DNA of 64,000 nt. Source: Verrucomicrobiota bacterium. GTDB taxonomy: Bacteria; Verrucomicrobiota; Verrucomicrobiia; Opitutales; Opitutaceae. The DNA is taken from contig JAEWQP010000011.1 in NCBI GenBank assembly GCA_023399155.1, forward strand, positions 124,001-188,000. Direction: 5' to 3'. The position numbers were made by a program, and so were the translations under genes. This document shows positions 8,659 to 19,107 of the stretch, piece after piece (the stretch's first letter is position 1; each line of letters begins with the position of its first letter). The notes under the pieces are model-generated. The model was not told the origin of the DNA and did not search any database. It worked only from the letters and a program-made list of their open reading frames with translations.

Positions 8659-9315
8659 CTAGTCGGCGAGGGTGAAGGCAAACGTCTGCACCATCCGGAA
8701 GGGCACGCGCTTGCCGTTCTTCAGGCCCGGTTCGAAGCGCCAGCGGCGCACCGCGCGGAGTGCCTCCTCGCCGAAGCTGGAGTGCGTCGCGCGGGTCACC
8801 GCGGCGTCGAACACGTTTCCGTGCACATCAACCGAGAAGGTCACCGTGGCCGTGCCGTCCGAGCCAAGCGTCCGGAGTTCGCGCGGGTAGTTCGGCGCCG
8901 GCTGGAAGCGCGTGGCGGGAGGATTGTCCAGGTGGATTGCGCTGATGGGTCCACCCGCAGGGCCGGTCGATGGGATGGCACTGCGCCAGTTTGAGAAGAT
9001 CTTGTCCGACACGGGCCCTTCCGGCCGTGGCAGCAGATCGTCGAAACGATACTCCACGACGATGTCATCCGTGCGGAAGGTCGGGTCAGGCAGCCCGATC
9101 GAGATCGGCGGCGGCGGAGCTTCGGTGACGTGTTCGCCTGCTTCCCGGTTCTCGAGCACGTCTGGCTCGAGTGGCGGAAGATCGATCTCCTTCCAGATGA
9201 TCTTTGCGACGTCCTGCTCGACTGGCGGCGGCGGTGGCGTGTTCTGTCCGGAAATGAACAGCAGACTGTGCACACCTGCTGCCACGGCGATCGGGATGAC
9301 GAAGTTGCGATCCAT
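8659..9315 (-). CDS. TonB-like energy transducer
   Basis: A 218-residue protein. A single N-terminal membrane segment (about 5-24, VIPIAVAAGVHSLLF) is followed by a Pro-rich region (PPPPPVEQD, PPLEPDV, APPPPISI) and a C-terminal TonB domain (about 135-216) with the usual YPRELRTLGSDGTATVTFSVD and RRWRFEPGLKNGKRV motifs. It would span the periplasm and power outer-membrane transporters; no ExbB/ExbD lies next to it. The ATG at 9313-9315 is supported by a strong ribosome-binding site (GGAGGAG) a few bases upstream. Confidence 0.88.
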   Translation of the reverse strand: MDRNFVIPIAVAAGVHSLLFISGQNTPPPPPVEQDVAKIIWKEIDLPPLEPDVLENREAGEHVTEAPPPPISIGLPDPTFRTDDIVVEYRFDDLLPRPEGPVSDKIFSNWRSAIPSTGPAGGPISAIHLDNPPATRFQPAPNYPRELRTLGSDGTATVTFSVDVHGNVFDAAVTRATHSSFGEEALRAVRRWRFEPGLKNGKRVPFRMVQTFAFTLAD

Positions 9316-9962
9316 GTGCTCCTCCTCGTTTCGGGGTTGTCTTTGGGGTCCGTCCAACTCCCTACACGCGCGTCCGCGGCATTTCTTAGACGCCGCAGGA
9401 AATCGAATGCGTTTTCGGCCTGAAGACGCCCTGCGCGTCGATTCGGCCGCGCCGTCCAACCGCGCGACGCGAACGGCCCGGACGCGTCGTCCCGGCAGCG
9501 CCGCGGCAGATGCAGGGTGCGAGCACCAAACGACGGTCGGCGAAACGGTGCAGCGCGATCTCCGAGCTCGCTGACTCCCGCAGGAACCTAAAGCGAGCGG
9601 TGGGACACCGAGATCAGGGAGGGTCGAGCCGAGGGCGCGGAGCGTTGCAGAGGATTCGGCTGCTTCAGCGCATCACCGCATGGGTGAGTCGGTGAAGGCG
9701 TGATCTTGGTTCCATGAAGACGGCTCTGCGAACTCGAGGATCGGCCTCTGCCCGCCAAGCCGAAGGCTTGGCGAAGGTGGAGCCTTACCCGACCCAGACC
9801 GGTCTTCGGATAGCCGCCAGCCTTGACACTCCGCCGTTGGATACGAAGTCCACGGAGGTGAGTGCCAAGTGCGCCGAGGGCCATCCGAGATTCGGCAGTC
9901 TCTCCGCTTCACCATTGACCGGGGCGCAGAGCCGCGCCGTGCCGGCAGCGCGATCCCGTCGC
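9316..9962. other. 647-base gap without a convincing gene
   Basis: No frame here has protein-like composition. The stretch about 9610-9650 resembles part of the interspersed repeat at 29166-29250 (a shared GTTGCAGAGG core near CCGAG-GCGC), and a perfect hairpin sits at 9753-9773. The rest is featureless GC-rich DNA. Confidence 0.5.
9753..9773. repeat. perfect small palindrome in the intergenic gap
   Basis: CGCCAAGCC and GGCTTGGCG arms with a GAA loop. The form resembles REP-like intergenic hairpins; there is no T run to suggest a terminator. Confidence 0.45.
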
Positions 9963-10388
9963 TCAGCGCGCCGGCATGCCGACGAGATCGAGGACCTTCG
10001 CGATCAGCTCATTTGTCGAAAACGGCTTGCCGAAAAAGGCCGCGATGTTTGCCGGCAGATCGGCCCGCGAGACGAAATGATTGAGGTATCCCGAAACGAG
10101 CACGACGCGCACCGGTGGTTCGCAGCGCGCGAAGAATCGTGCGACATCGAACCCGTCCATGCCCGGCATCACCCCGTCGGTGATGACGAGATGGATGGGA
10201 TGCGTGTCCTGCTTCGTCAGGGCGACCGCCTCTTCCCCCGAGGATACCGAAAGTACCGCGACGCCCGCCTTGTGCAGGCGCAGCCGGAGAAGTCGGCGGA
10301 CCACGGGGTCGTCTTCAACGATCAGGACACGGAAGCGTTCATCCCGCGGTGACGGGACGTTCGCCGAGGATACGAGCTCAGCGTTCAT
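9963..10388 (-). CDS. stand-alone response regulator receiver protein
   Basis: A 141-residue CheY-like protein. The acidic pocket is EDD at about 25-27, the phosphoacceptor is Asp71 in VITDGVMPGMDGFDV, the conserved Ser/Thr position is VLVSG, and the Lys is in FFGKPFS. There is no output domain, so it probably works by protein-protein contact. The ATG at 10386-10388 with an AGGAAA ribosome-binding site is preferred over a longer upstream frame. No histidine kinase gene lies beside it. Confidence 0.88.
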   Translation of the reverse strand: MNAELVSSANVPSPRDERFRVLIVEDDPVVRRLLRLRLHKAGVAVLSVSSGEEAVALTKQDTHPIHLVITDGVMPGMDGFDVARFFARCEPPVRVVLVSGYLNHFVSRADLPANIAAFFGKPFSTNELIAKVLDLVGMPAR

Positions 10389-10568
10389 GTTTTCCTGGCC
10401 TTGGGGTGGGGTAACTCGATGAGGCGAGGGGTGATCGAAAGAGAATGAGGCAGTTCGGCGCAGGTGCAAGGGCACCCCGCAGGTTCAGCCACGCAAAAGT
10501 GGCGGCCGGTAATCTCCGAGATGGCGCGATCCAGGGTCATGGGCACGATGCGCGGGCCGGCCACGCAG

Positions 10569-11837
10569 TCAGATGGTGTCCTCGACGGTCGCGCCATCGT
10601 GAACGAAGCGCTCGATGTCGTCCACCGCCGTTTTCGGTCCGTTCTCCGAATGCAGCACGCGTTGTGCTTGTGATGCATGCAGCTGCAGGCCCGGTTCGTC
10701 GGCGATGCGGGCGACGGCGCCTGCCAGGGCCTCGGGCCAGTTTCGCTGCGTGATCTGGATGCCGCACCCGAGCCGCCGCACCTCCTGGGCGAAGAAGTTC
10801 TGGTCGGCAATGTGCGGGACGACAATGTGGGGCCGACCGGCATGCAGCACCGACGCAGTCGTGCCGGCGCCGCCGTGGTGGATGACGACGCTGGCGTGTT
10901 CGAAGAGCTGGTCGTGCGACATCGGCCCGAGGACCTTGATGTGCGGAGCGTCAGCCGGCGCCTCGAATCCCGCCCAGCCGCGCTGCACGATGAGCTTCTG
11001 GTCGCGTGGCCAGTGGCGGAGGAGCCGTTGCATCCATGCCTCAGGTTTCTGGTAGACCATGCTGCCGAAGGTGAGCACCGGCACGCGCTCTCCGCCGGTG
11101 AATGCCACGATCTCGCGCTCGAGTTCCTCACTGCGCCGCGCCTGCCAGCGGCAGTAGCCGGTGAAGTGGAACCGCGGGTTGAGCCGGAATTTCGGCTTCA
11201 TCAGTCCGGGCGAGACGCCGACGAGCACGAGCTCCGCGGGCTTGGAGAAGAAATCCCGCACCAACGGCAGGCCGCGCGCGCGCAGCTGCCGGCGTATGGT
11301 AAGGTTGATGACGGTGTCGACGGCCACGTTGCCCAGACGCCAGCACCAGCGATTCCACACCTGCTGGAGCGCCTTGGGAAACCCCTTCAGGCGCGGGAAA
11401 CCATCCGGCGGGTAGTAGCGCGAGGGGACGGTGTTGTGCGCGAAGGCGAAGGTGGCGAACTTCACGCCGTGCCGGTCCGCCAGCGCACGGTTCATCGGGA
11501 AAAGGTACGACGAGATCAGCACGTCGGCGTCGGCGAGCACGGCGTCCATGTCGTCGATCAGGATGGTGATGTGCGGCAGGGCGGCGCGGTAGAGCTCGCG
11601 CAACTGGAAAAGCGGGTTCGAGTAGAGCTGCAGGCGACCCATCCAGTGGGCGAGTTCGGACTTGGACCATCGCGGGGGGAGGTCCACGTAGTCGAGGCCC
11701 GCGGATTCGACCTCGGCGCGAAACGGCGGGCTGGTGGCAAATCGCACGGCGTGGCCCGCGTCGCGAAGCGCCACGCCCAGTGCGATCATCGGGAAGATGT
11801 CGCCCGTGGAGCCGTGCGACGTCAGGACCACCTGCAT
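10569..11837 (-). CDS. UGT/MGT-type glycosyltransferase (GT1/GT28-like)
   Basis: A 422-residue two-domain (GT-B) enzyme. The N-terminus (VVLTSHGSTGDIFPMIALGVAL) matches the glycan/sterol glycosyltransferase group, and the C-terminal donor-binding signature VVIHHGGAGTTASVLHAGRPHIVVPHIADQNFFA is diagnostic of UDP- or dTDP-sugar transferases of this family. The likely acceptor is a lipid or small hydrophobic compound, not determined by sequence. The ATG at 11835-11837 starts exactly at the first beta strand. The gene stands alone. Confidence 0.88.
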   Translation of the reverse strand: MQVVLTSHGSTGDIFPMIALGVALRDAGHAVRFATSPPFRAEVESAGLDYVDLPPRWSKSELAHWMGRLQLYSNPLFQLRELYRAALPHITILIDDMDAVLADADVLISSYLFPMNRALADRHGVKFATFAFAHNTVPSRYYPPDGFPRLKGFPKALQQVWNRWCWRLGNVAVDTVINLTIRRQLRARGLPLVRDFFSKPAELVLVGVSPGLMKPKFRLNPRFHFTGYCRWQARRSEELEREIVAFTGGERVPVLTFGSMVYQKPEAWMQRLLRHWPRDQKLIVQRGWAGFEAPADAPHIKVLGPMSHDQLFEHASVVIHHGGAGTTASVLHAGRPHIVVPHIADQNFFAQEVRRLGCGIQITQRNWPEALAGAVARIADEPGLQLHASQAQRVLHSENGPKTAVDDIERFVHDGATVEDTI

Positions 11838-11997
11838 ATGGCGCGCGGTTGTAGCGGCTGGCTCCGCGAAGTCACACCCGAATCCCGGGGGCCGGCGTGA
11901 CAATCGTGAGGCGCGCGCGAGTCGTCGCGCGACGCCGGCCGATCCATCGCGAAAACGCCTGCTGTGCGCGGCGGCGTAGCCGGTCCGCCGGTCGCGC

Positions 11998-12324
11998 TCA
12001 TGCCCGCGGATCCGGTCCGCCCGCGAGGTCCTGCAGGAGCCCGCGAAGCTCGGCCTCCGGTTCCTCGTGGTGCTGCTCGACCGCCAGGTGCAGCGCCTCC
12101 TCGAGACGTCGTCGTGCCTCGTCCCGGCGGCCGACGCCCAGCAGGGCTTTCCCGAGGAGAATGCGCGCCACCATCCAGTCTGCACGCTTGGCGGCGCACA
12201 GCTCGAGGTGCGGGATCGCGTCCGCGGGTCGCCCCTCCTCGGTCAGCGCCTGCGCGAGTGAGAAACGAAACAATTCGTTACCGGGCTGTTGGCTGACCAG
12301 GGTCTGGAAACGGGCGGAGCGCAT
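11998..12324 (-). CDS. small TPR protein
   Basis: A 108-residue protein with two to three tetratricopeptide-like helix pairs (NELFRFSLAQALTEEGRPADAIPHLE and ARILLGKALLGVGRRDEARRRLEEAL). It should act as a protein-binding adaptor in the cytoplasm; there is no signal peptide. The ATG at 12322-12324 is chosen because the only longer in-frame start is a TTG at 12363. It is divergent from the HtrA protease gene. Confidence 0.7.
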   Translation of the reverse strand: MRSARFQTLVSQQPGNELFRFSLAQALTEEGRPADAIPHLELCAAKRADWMVARILLGKALLGVGRRDEARRRLEEALHLAVEQHHEEPEAELRGLLQDLAGGPDPRA

Positions 12325-12364
12325 GGGCTTCGCCACGCTGGGGCCGGAACGCTCGCGCGGCAAA

Positions 12365-12380
12365 CTTACACGACTGTAAG
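12365..12380. promoter_or_regulatory. inverted repeat in the TPR/HtrA divergent region
   Basis: CTTACA-CGAC-TGTAAG, a perfect 6-base dyad about 90 bases before the HtrA start. It could be an operator shared by the divergent genes; no regulator is known for it. Confidence 0.3.
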
Positions 12381-12467
12381 ACGCGGGAAAGACTCCTGAC
12401 AGGTGATGGGTCTATGGTGTCCGGCATCCAACAGATTCCGCCGGTGAACACACCCTTTGCACTCAAC

Positions 12468-13976
<1,509 letters not shown>

Positions 13977-14008
13977 GCGGCTGGGAGCATTTCTGGCAGA
14001 ATTGGGTT

Positions 14009-14050
14009 CAGTAGTCAGCAGGCAGGTTAGGACAGGTAGTCAGCAGCAGA
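14009..14050. repeat. degenerate AGTAGTCAGCAG / CAGGTAG short repeat
   Basis: GTAGTCAGCAG occurs twice in about 40 bases, separated by related GCAGGTTAGGACAG units. It lies between the HtrA stop and its terminator and has the same style as the heptamer repeats at 24.7 and 37.5 kb. Confidence 0.5.
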
Positions 14051-14055
14051 GAACG

Positions 14056-14085
14056 GCCCGCGCGCCATGGGTTAGGCGCGCGGGC
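14056..14085 (+). terminator. strong terminator hairpin of the HtrA gene
   Basis: A perfect 11-base stem (GCCCGCGCGCC / GGCGCGCGGGC) with an 8-base loop, followed by the pyrimidine-rich TTCTCGCTTC. It ends 23 bases before the ATG of the response regulator gene, so it should separate the protease transcript from the two-component operon. Confidence 0.8.
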
Positions 14086-14108
14086 TTCTCGCTTCGGGGT
14101 ACACGAAC

Positions 14109-14828
14109 ATGGACGCAGGACCGGCTTTACGCGACGAGCGGTTGGGTGCTATCTCCACGGGTGTGCGCATCCTTGTGGTGGAAGATGACGTCAAGATCGG
14201 GACCTTCGTGGCCGGTGGCCTGAAGCAGCACGGTTTTGCCGTGGATCACGCGCGCGACGGCGAGGAGGCCCTGATGCTCGCCGAGACCACGCCCTTCGAC
14301 GCCGCCATCGTCGACATCATGCTGCCCAAGCTTGACGGGCTCAGCCTGGTCAAGCGTTTGCGCGCCAAGGGCAGCGACCTTCCCGTGCTCTTCCTCAGCG
14401 CCCGCGGCACTGTCGATGACCGCGTGCTCGGCCTGCAGGCGGGCGGCGACGACTACCTTTCCAAGCCCTTTGCGTTTTCCGAACTCCTCGCCCGCGTGCA
14501 GGCGTTGATCCGCCGGGCCTCGCGCGCGCCCGAGGCCACGCGCCTCTCGGCCGGCGACGTGGAACTCGATCTCGTGTCGCGCGACGTGCGGGTCGCGGGA
14601 GCGAAGGTCGACCTTCAGCCGCGTGAGTTCACGCTCCTTTCGTTTCTCCTGCGCAACGCCGGCAGGCCGGTCACGAAGACGATGATCCTCGAGCACGTCT
14701 TTGACTACAGCTTCGATCCCCAGACAAATGTCATCGACGTGCTCGTGCACCGGCTGCGAAGCAAGGTCGACCCCGACCACAAGCGCATCGAGACGGTGAG
14801 GGGCGTCGGGTATGTCTTCAAAGCCTGA
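14109..14828 (+). CDS. OmpR/PhoB-family response regulator
   Basis: A 239-residue protein. The receiver domain (about 19-130) carries the acidic pair EDD, the phosphoacceptor Asp69 in AAIVDIMLPKLDG, and the Lys in YLSKPF. The winged-helix output domain (about 145-238) has PREFTLLSFLLRNAGRPVTK and ends VRGVGYVF, typical of copper/CusR-like and related OmpR regulators. A GTG at 14163 would remove an unneeded 18-residue leader and is also possible. It overlaps the following sensor kinase gene by 17 bases. Confidence 0.93.
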   Translation: MDAGPALRDERLGAISTGVRILVVEDDVKIGTFVAGGLKQHGFAVDHARDGEEALMLAETTPFDAAIVDIMLPKLDGLSLVKRLRAKGSDLPVLFLSARGTVDDRVLGLQAGGDDYLSKPFAFSELLARVQALIRRASRAPEATRLSAGDVELDLVSRDVRVAGAKVDLQPREFTLLSFLLRNAGRPVTKTMILEHVFDYSFDPQTNVIDVLVHRLRSKVDPDHKRIETVRGVGYVFKA

Positions 14829-16251
14829 GCGCCTGCGGTTGATCCGCTCGCTGTCGGTGCGGCTCACCTGCTTCTACGCGGCGCTTTTCGCGCTCGGGCT
14901 CTCCGCCGTGTTCGTCGCGGTCTACGTGCTCATCACGGGCACCCTGAGGGAGCGCGAGCGCGAGATGCTCGAGCTGCGTGCGGCGGAGTATGCGGACGTG
15001 CTCCGCCAGGTCGGCATCGAGGGCCTCAGGCTCTACATCCAGCGCGACCAGGAGCCGTATGTGCGCTCGCTCTTCGTGCGCGTGATCGGCGAGCGCGGGC
15101 AGGTCAACCTCGCCTTCACGCCGCCGGAGTGGCGGGTGGAGGGGCCGGTGACGCTGCAGCGAAACCCCCAGGGCCAGCTCAGTCCCCAAAAATCCATTAC
15201 GCTCCAGATCCCGGCGGACGCCCGGCGCGATCTCACCGAGGTCCACCAGGCGCTGCCCGGCGGCCTGCGGCTGGTCGTGGCGCGCACCACCGACAATCGC
15301 GCGGTGTTCCTCGCGCCGCTGCGCCGCACGATGTGGATCGCCGGCTCGATCACGGTGTTCGTGGCCGCGGCGCTTGGTGCCGTGGTGTCCTGGCGCGGCA
15401 TCCGGCCCGTGCGCCAGGTCGCGTCGACCGCCCGGCAGATCATCCGGACCGGGGATCTCTCGCAGCGCGTGCCCGACAGCCGCCGACGCGACGAGGTGGG
15501 GGAACTCGTCGACCAGTTCAACACGCTGCTCGCGCGCAACAACAACCTCCTGCGCGCGATGCGCGAGGCGCTCGACAATGTCGCACACGATGTGCGGACG
15601 CCGCTCACGCGCCTGCGCGCGGGCGCGGAGGCGGCTCTCGCTGCGGGCGATGATCCGGCCGCCGTGCGCGAGGCGCTGGCGGATTGCGTCGAGGAGACCG
15701 ATCGCATCAGGGCGCTCCTTGACACGCTGCTCGACGTCTCCGCCGCCGAGGCCGGCGTGCTCGCACTCAAGCGGGAGAGCGTCGATGTCCCTGCACTGGT
15801 CGAGGGCGTGGTGGAACTCTACGCGCTGGTCGCCGAGGAGAAGGGCGTCCAGCTGATGCTCCAGCCTGGCGCGCCGGTGAACGTGCCGGCCGACGCCACG
15901 CGCCTGCGCCAGGTGGTGGCCAACCTGGTCGACAACGCGGTGAAATACACGCCCGAGGGGGGCACAGTCCACGTCGGCTGGGATCGACGCAGCGATCATG
16001 TCGTCATCGCCGTGCGCGACACCGGACCGGGCGTCCCGCCGAACGAGCAGGACAAGATCTGGCGGCGCCTCTACCGCGGCGATCGCAGCCGTTCGCAACG
16101 CGGCCTCGGGCTCGGCTTGAGCGTGGTGAAGGCGGTGGTGGAAGCCCACGGCGGGCGTGTCGCCGTGGACAACCATCCCGCGGGTGGCGCGGTGTTCTCC
16201 GTCGAGGTGCCGCTGGCCGCTGCCCCCGATCCGCTGCGCATCGAAGCCTGA
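14812..16251 (+). CDS. membrane sensor histidine kinase (HAMP, HisKA, HATPase)
   Basis: A 479-residue kinase with two transmembrane helices (about 20-42 and 173-193) around a periplasmic sensor domain of about 130 residues, a HAMP domain (about 195-250), a HisKA H-box (DNVAHDVRTPLTRLR, about 255-270) and an ATPase domain with N-box NLVDNAVKY, G1 DTGPGVP and G2 GLGLGLSVV. It is translationally coupled to the OmpR-type regulator. The CusS-like layout and regulator would fit envelope or metal stress sensing, but the signal is not determinable from sequence. Confidence 0.93.
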   Translation: MSSKPERLRLIRSLSVRLTCFYAALFALGLSAVFVAVYVLITGTLREREREMLELRAAEYADVLRQVGIEGLRLYIQRDQEPYVRSLFVRVIGERGQVNLAFTPPEWRVEGPVTLQRNPQGQLSPQKSITLQIPADARRDLTEVHQALPGGLRLVVARTTDNRAVFLAPLRRTMWIAGSITVFVAAALGAVVSWRGIRPVRQVASTARQIIRTGDLSQRVPDSRRRDEVGELVDQFNTLLARNNNLLRAMREALDNVAHDVRTPLTRLRAGAEAALAAGDDPAAVREALADCVEETDRIRALLDTLLDVSAAEAGVLALKRESVDVPALVEGVVELYALVAEEKGVQLMLQPGAPVNVPADATRLRQVVANLVDNAVKYTPEGGTVHVGWDRRSDHVVIAVRDTGPGVPPNEQDKIWRRLYRGDRSRSQRGLGLGLSVVKAVVEAHGGRVAVDNHPAGGAVFSVEVPLAAAPDPLRIEA

Positions 16252-16302
16252 ACCGTCCTCATGCTCCTGTCATGAACTTCGCTGCGCGGTGTCTCCTGGT
16301 AG

Positions 16303-16418
16303 GGCGGGTTCGCCGAACCCGCCGCGGGTGCGAATCGGCCTGCTCGGCGCGCTCGGTCCCGAGGCCGCGCCTGCGGCCGACAAGACCGGTCGCGCCCTGC
16401 CTGCGAAGTCGTCTTCGC
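16303..16418. repeat. interspersed repeat element, copy 1
   Basis: It begins with the hairpin GGCGGGTTC-GCC-GAACCCGCC (16303-16323). Bases 16376-16395 (GCCGACAAGACCGGTCGCGC) are the exact reverse complement of 29179-29198, and the similarity extends over about 50 bases. A small GCGAAG/CTTCGC stem ends the region just before the stop of the SLC13 gene. It fills the gap between the convergent kinase and transporter genes. Confidence 0.65.
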
Positions 16419-16434
16419 GAATGCCTTACACGTC

Positions 16435-18231
16435 CTAGAACGGGAAGAACCGCGTGATCGCCACGAGCGCGGTGATCATCGCGAGCAGGTTCAGCGGTAC
16501 GCCCACCTTCACGAAATCTGAGAAACGGTACCCGCCCGCGCCGTAGATGTAGGTGTTTGCCTGATACCCGATGGGCGTGGCGAAGCTGGCCGAGGCGGCC
16601 ATCGTGACGGCGACGAGAAACGGCCGCGCGCTCACGCCCAGCGCCTCGGCGATCTCGATGGCGAGTGTCGCCATGATCGCCCCGGCCGCATTGTTGCTCA
16701 GGATCTCCGTCAGCAGCATGGTGACGAAATACACGGCGATCAGGATCGCGAGCGGCTTGTGCTCGGGCGCCACCACCGCGCCGACGAGACCCATGACCTC
16801 GTGGGACAGCCATTCCGCTGCGCCCGTCCGGTTCATGGCGATGCCCATGCCGAGCATGGCGAAGATGAGGAACAGGATGTTCCACTGCACGGCGCCGTAT
16901 CCCTCCTGCGGGCGGAGCGCTCCTGTCGTGAAAAGGACGATACACGCCAGGAACGCGGCCATCTCGATCGGCATCCAGTTGAACGAGGAGACCACCACCA
17001 CCGCGGCCACCAGGCCGATGACCAGGGGCAGGGTCCGGTCGCGGCTCTCGGTCGGGACGATCGGCTGGTCGACGATGATGATGTCCTCGCCGCCGCGCAG
17101 GTTGTTCACCGCCTGCTGGGTGCCGAGGAAGAGCAGGGTGTCCCCCGCCTCGAGCCGCAGCTCGGAGAGGTCCTCGCGCAGGTTCTTGCCGCGGCGGTGC
17201 ACGGCGATGATGATCACGCGGTAACGCTGGCGTATGTTGGCCTCCGCGATGGTCGAGCCCTGCAGCGCGGAATAGGGGCCGATCACGCCCTCGACCAGCA
17301 CGCCCTCGTGCGCGGTGATCTGCTCGAGGCCGAGATTCGCCTCGGCGACGAAATCGATGCCGGCGAGGCGCTTGGTGTGCGCGATGCCGGACGGACGGCA
17401 GGAGAGCACGAGCCGGTCGCCCGCGAGCAGGCGGATGTTCGTGAGCTCGTCGCGCATCACCACCCCGGAGCGCACGACCTCGATCACGCGTACGCCGCGA
17501 CGGTTGAGCAGGGCGGCCTCGCGCAGTGTCTTGCCGATGTGCGGTGAATCGGGCTGGACGAAAGCCTCGGTGATGAACTCGCGTCGCTCCTCCTCGGAGA
17601 GCAGCGACGAGAGCGTCTCGCGCACCGGCATGAAGCGCCGGCCGATCACGAGCAGGTAGATCGCACCCACCACGAACACAGGACCTCCGACGACCGCGAG
17701 TTCGAACATCCCGAACTTCTCCAGCCCGCGCTGCTCGCCCATGCTGGACACCACGATGTTCGTGCTCGTGCCGATCAGCGTGCAGAGTCCGCCCATGACG
17801 GCCGCAAACGACATCGGCATCAGGAGCTTCGACGCCGGGATCCCCGATTTGCGGGCGAGGCTGAGGACAACCGGCATGAAGACCACGACCACCGGGGTGT
17901 TGTTGATGAAGGCGGAGGCGGCTCCGACGGTCACGATCAGCACCAGCAGGATGAGTTCGTAGGGCAGGCGCGAGACGCGATCCACGCGGCGCGCCACCAT
18001 GTCGATCGCCCCGCATTTCTCCAGGGCCGCACACACGATGAACATCGCGCCGACCGTCAGCGGACCGGGATTGGAGAACACGCTCAGCGCATCGGCATAG
18101 GGCAGCAGCCCGGTCGCGATCAGGATGCCCATGAGAGCGAGGGCGGTGACATCCGCCGGCACTTTCTCACACGCGAAGCTGATGAGCGCGGCGATCAGCA
18201 GCACAAAGACGAGGGCGATTTGCCAGGTCAT
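16435..18231 (-). CDS. SLC13/DASS family transporter with two TrkA-C (RCK_C) domains
   Basis: A 598-residue inner-membrane protein. Two bundles of transmembrane helices (about 1-195 and 400-598) surround a cytoplasmic middle part with two TrkA-C-like domains (about 215-295 and 300-385; VIEVVRSGVVMRDELTNIRLLAGDRLVLSC, VIIIAVHRRGKN). The hairpin motifs SAFINNTPVVVVFMP and LSNNAAGAIMATLA are the substrate- and sodium-binding SNT-like motifs of the family. Members move sulfate, di- or tricarboxylates; this subgroup with TrkA-C is often annotated as a sulfate or citrate carrier, but the substrate is not certain. The start codon overlaps the CtaG stop (ATGA). Confidence 0.9.
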   Translation of the reverse strand: MTWQIALVFVLLIAALISFACEKVPADVTALALMGILIATGLLPYADALSVFSNPGPLTVGAMFIVCAALEKCGAIDMVARRVDRVSRLPYELILLVLIVTVGAASAFINNTPVVVVFMPVVLSLARKSGIPASKLLMPMSFAAVMGGLCTLIGTSTNIVVSSMGEQRGLEKFGMFELAVVGGPVFVVGAIYLLVIGRRFMPVRETLSSLLSEEERREFITEAFVQPDSPHIGKTLREAALLNRRGVRVIEVVRSGVVMRDELTNIRLLAGDRLVLSCRPSGIAHTKRLAGIDFVAEANLGLEQITAHEGVLVEGVIGPYSALQGSTIAEANIRQRYRVIIIAVHRRGKNLREDLSELRLEAGDTLLFLGTQQAVNNLRGGEDIIIVDQPIVPTESRDRTLPLVIGLVAAVVVVSSFNWMPIEMAAFLACIVLFTTGALRPQEGYGAVQWNILFLIFAMLGMGIAMNRTGAAEWLSHEVMGLVGAVVAPEHKPLAILIAVYFVTMLLTEILSNNAAGAIMATLAIEIAEALGVSARPFLVAVTMAASASFATPIGYQANTYIYGAGGYRFSDFVKVGVPLNLLAMITALVAITRFFPF

Positions 18232-19034
18232 CGGAGGACGGAAACGGGAACAGCAGGATCCGGCTCAGTCTGCCGCGTCCAGCGATAGAAAGACCACGAA
18301 ATAAGTCCGAGCGAGATGAACATGCCCCCAACTCCCATGATCGCTCCGCCGAGCACCTGATCCTCGTGCGGCGTGAGATTCAGCAGCCGCGGCGCAAAGT
18401 CGTAGGTGGGGTAGAGGACCTCGCGGGAGAAGTTGAGGAAGGCGACGAGCGGAAACTGCAGCCCGCCGAGCCCGACGAGGTAGAGCACCTGCACGCCCGG
18501 AGGCCGCGCTGGCGCCACGCGCGAAGGACTGACGAGCGGCCACCACTGGATCAGCGCCACCCCGAAAAACATCAGGTGCTGGACGACATGCACCAGCTTG
18601 TCGCGCAACGCCGCCTCGTAGGCGCCGGGAATATGCCACAGCGAGACAGACAACGCATAGATGACCGCAGCGGCGACGGGAGCGGTCGCAGCCCGCACCA
18701 CCGGGCGCACGACCGGGCGGTCGATCACGCGGTCCAGCCACCACACCGGGAGGCCGGTGAGCACCAGCGGGGCCGCGAGATAGACGATGATCATGTGCTG
18801 GAGCATGTGCGCCGAGAACAGGAACTGCTCGCCGATCTGGTCCAGGGGCGAACCCACCGCCAGGTAGAACGTCGCGATCCCGGCATAGAACCGCGCGACG
18901 GCAGCGCGCGGAAATCCCTCCCCGGGGGCGAGGCGAAACCGCCACGGGCCCACGCCGAGAGCATAAAGCCACGCCGCCAGTACAAGCGTACCGACCAGCA
19001 GGGGCTCATTGTGCCAGTGGGTCCAGGAAACCAC
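18228..19034 (-). CDS. ctaG: cytochrome c oxidase assembly protein of the caa3 CtaG family
   Basis: A 268-residue protein with about seven transmembrane helices. The histidine-bearing motifs FSAHMLQHMIIVYLAAPL and VHVVQHLMFFGVALIQWWPL are typical of the caa3-type CtaG family, which helps place copper in the oxidase. It starts at a GTG (19032-19034). It lies downstream of the oxidase structural genes and is joined by an ATGA overlap to the transporter gene. Confidence 0.88.
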   Translation of the reverse strand: MVSWTHWHNEPLLVGTLVLAAWLYALGVGPWRFRLAPGEGFPRAAVARFYAGIATFYLAVGSPLDQIGEQFLFSAHMLQHMIIVYLAAPLVLTGLPVWWLDRVIDRPVVRPVVRAATAPVAAAVIYALSVSLWHIPGAYEAALRDKLVHVVQHLMFFGVALIQWWPLVSPSRVAPARPPGVQVLYLVGLGGLQFPLVAFLNFSREVLYPTYDFAPRLLNLTPHEDQVLGGAIMGVGGMFISLGLISWSFYRWTRQTEPDPAVPVSVLR

Positions 19035-19107
19035 GGGAGCAGTGCAGGCCGGGCGCGCGCCCGGCGCAAAACCAAACCAACGCGCGGCGGTGTCCGACGA
19101 CGTCGAT

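Noticed and set aside
14818..16176. A 452-codon minus-strand frame opposite the sensor kinase
   Set aside because: His/Arg-rich antisense translation without any domain; the kinase on the plus strand has all catalytic boxes.
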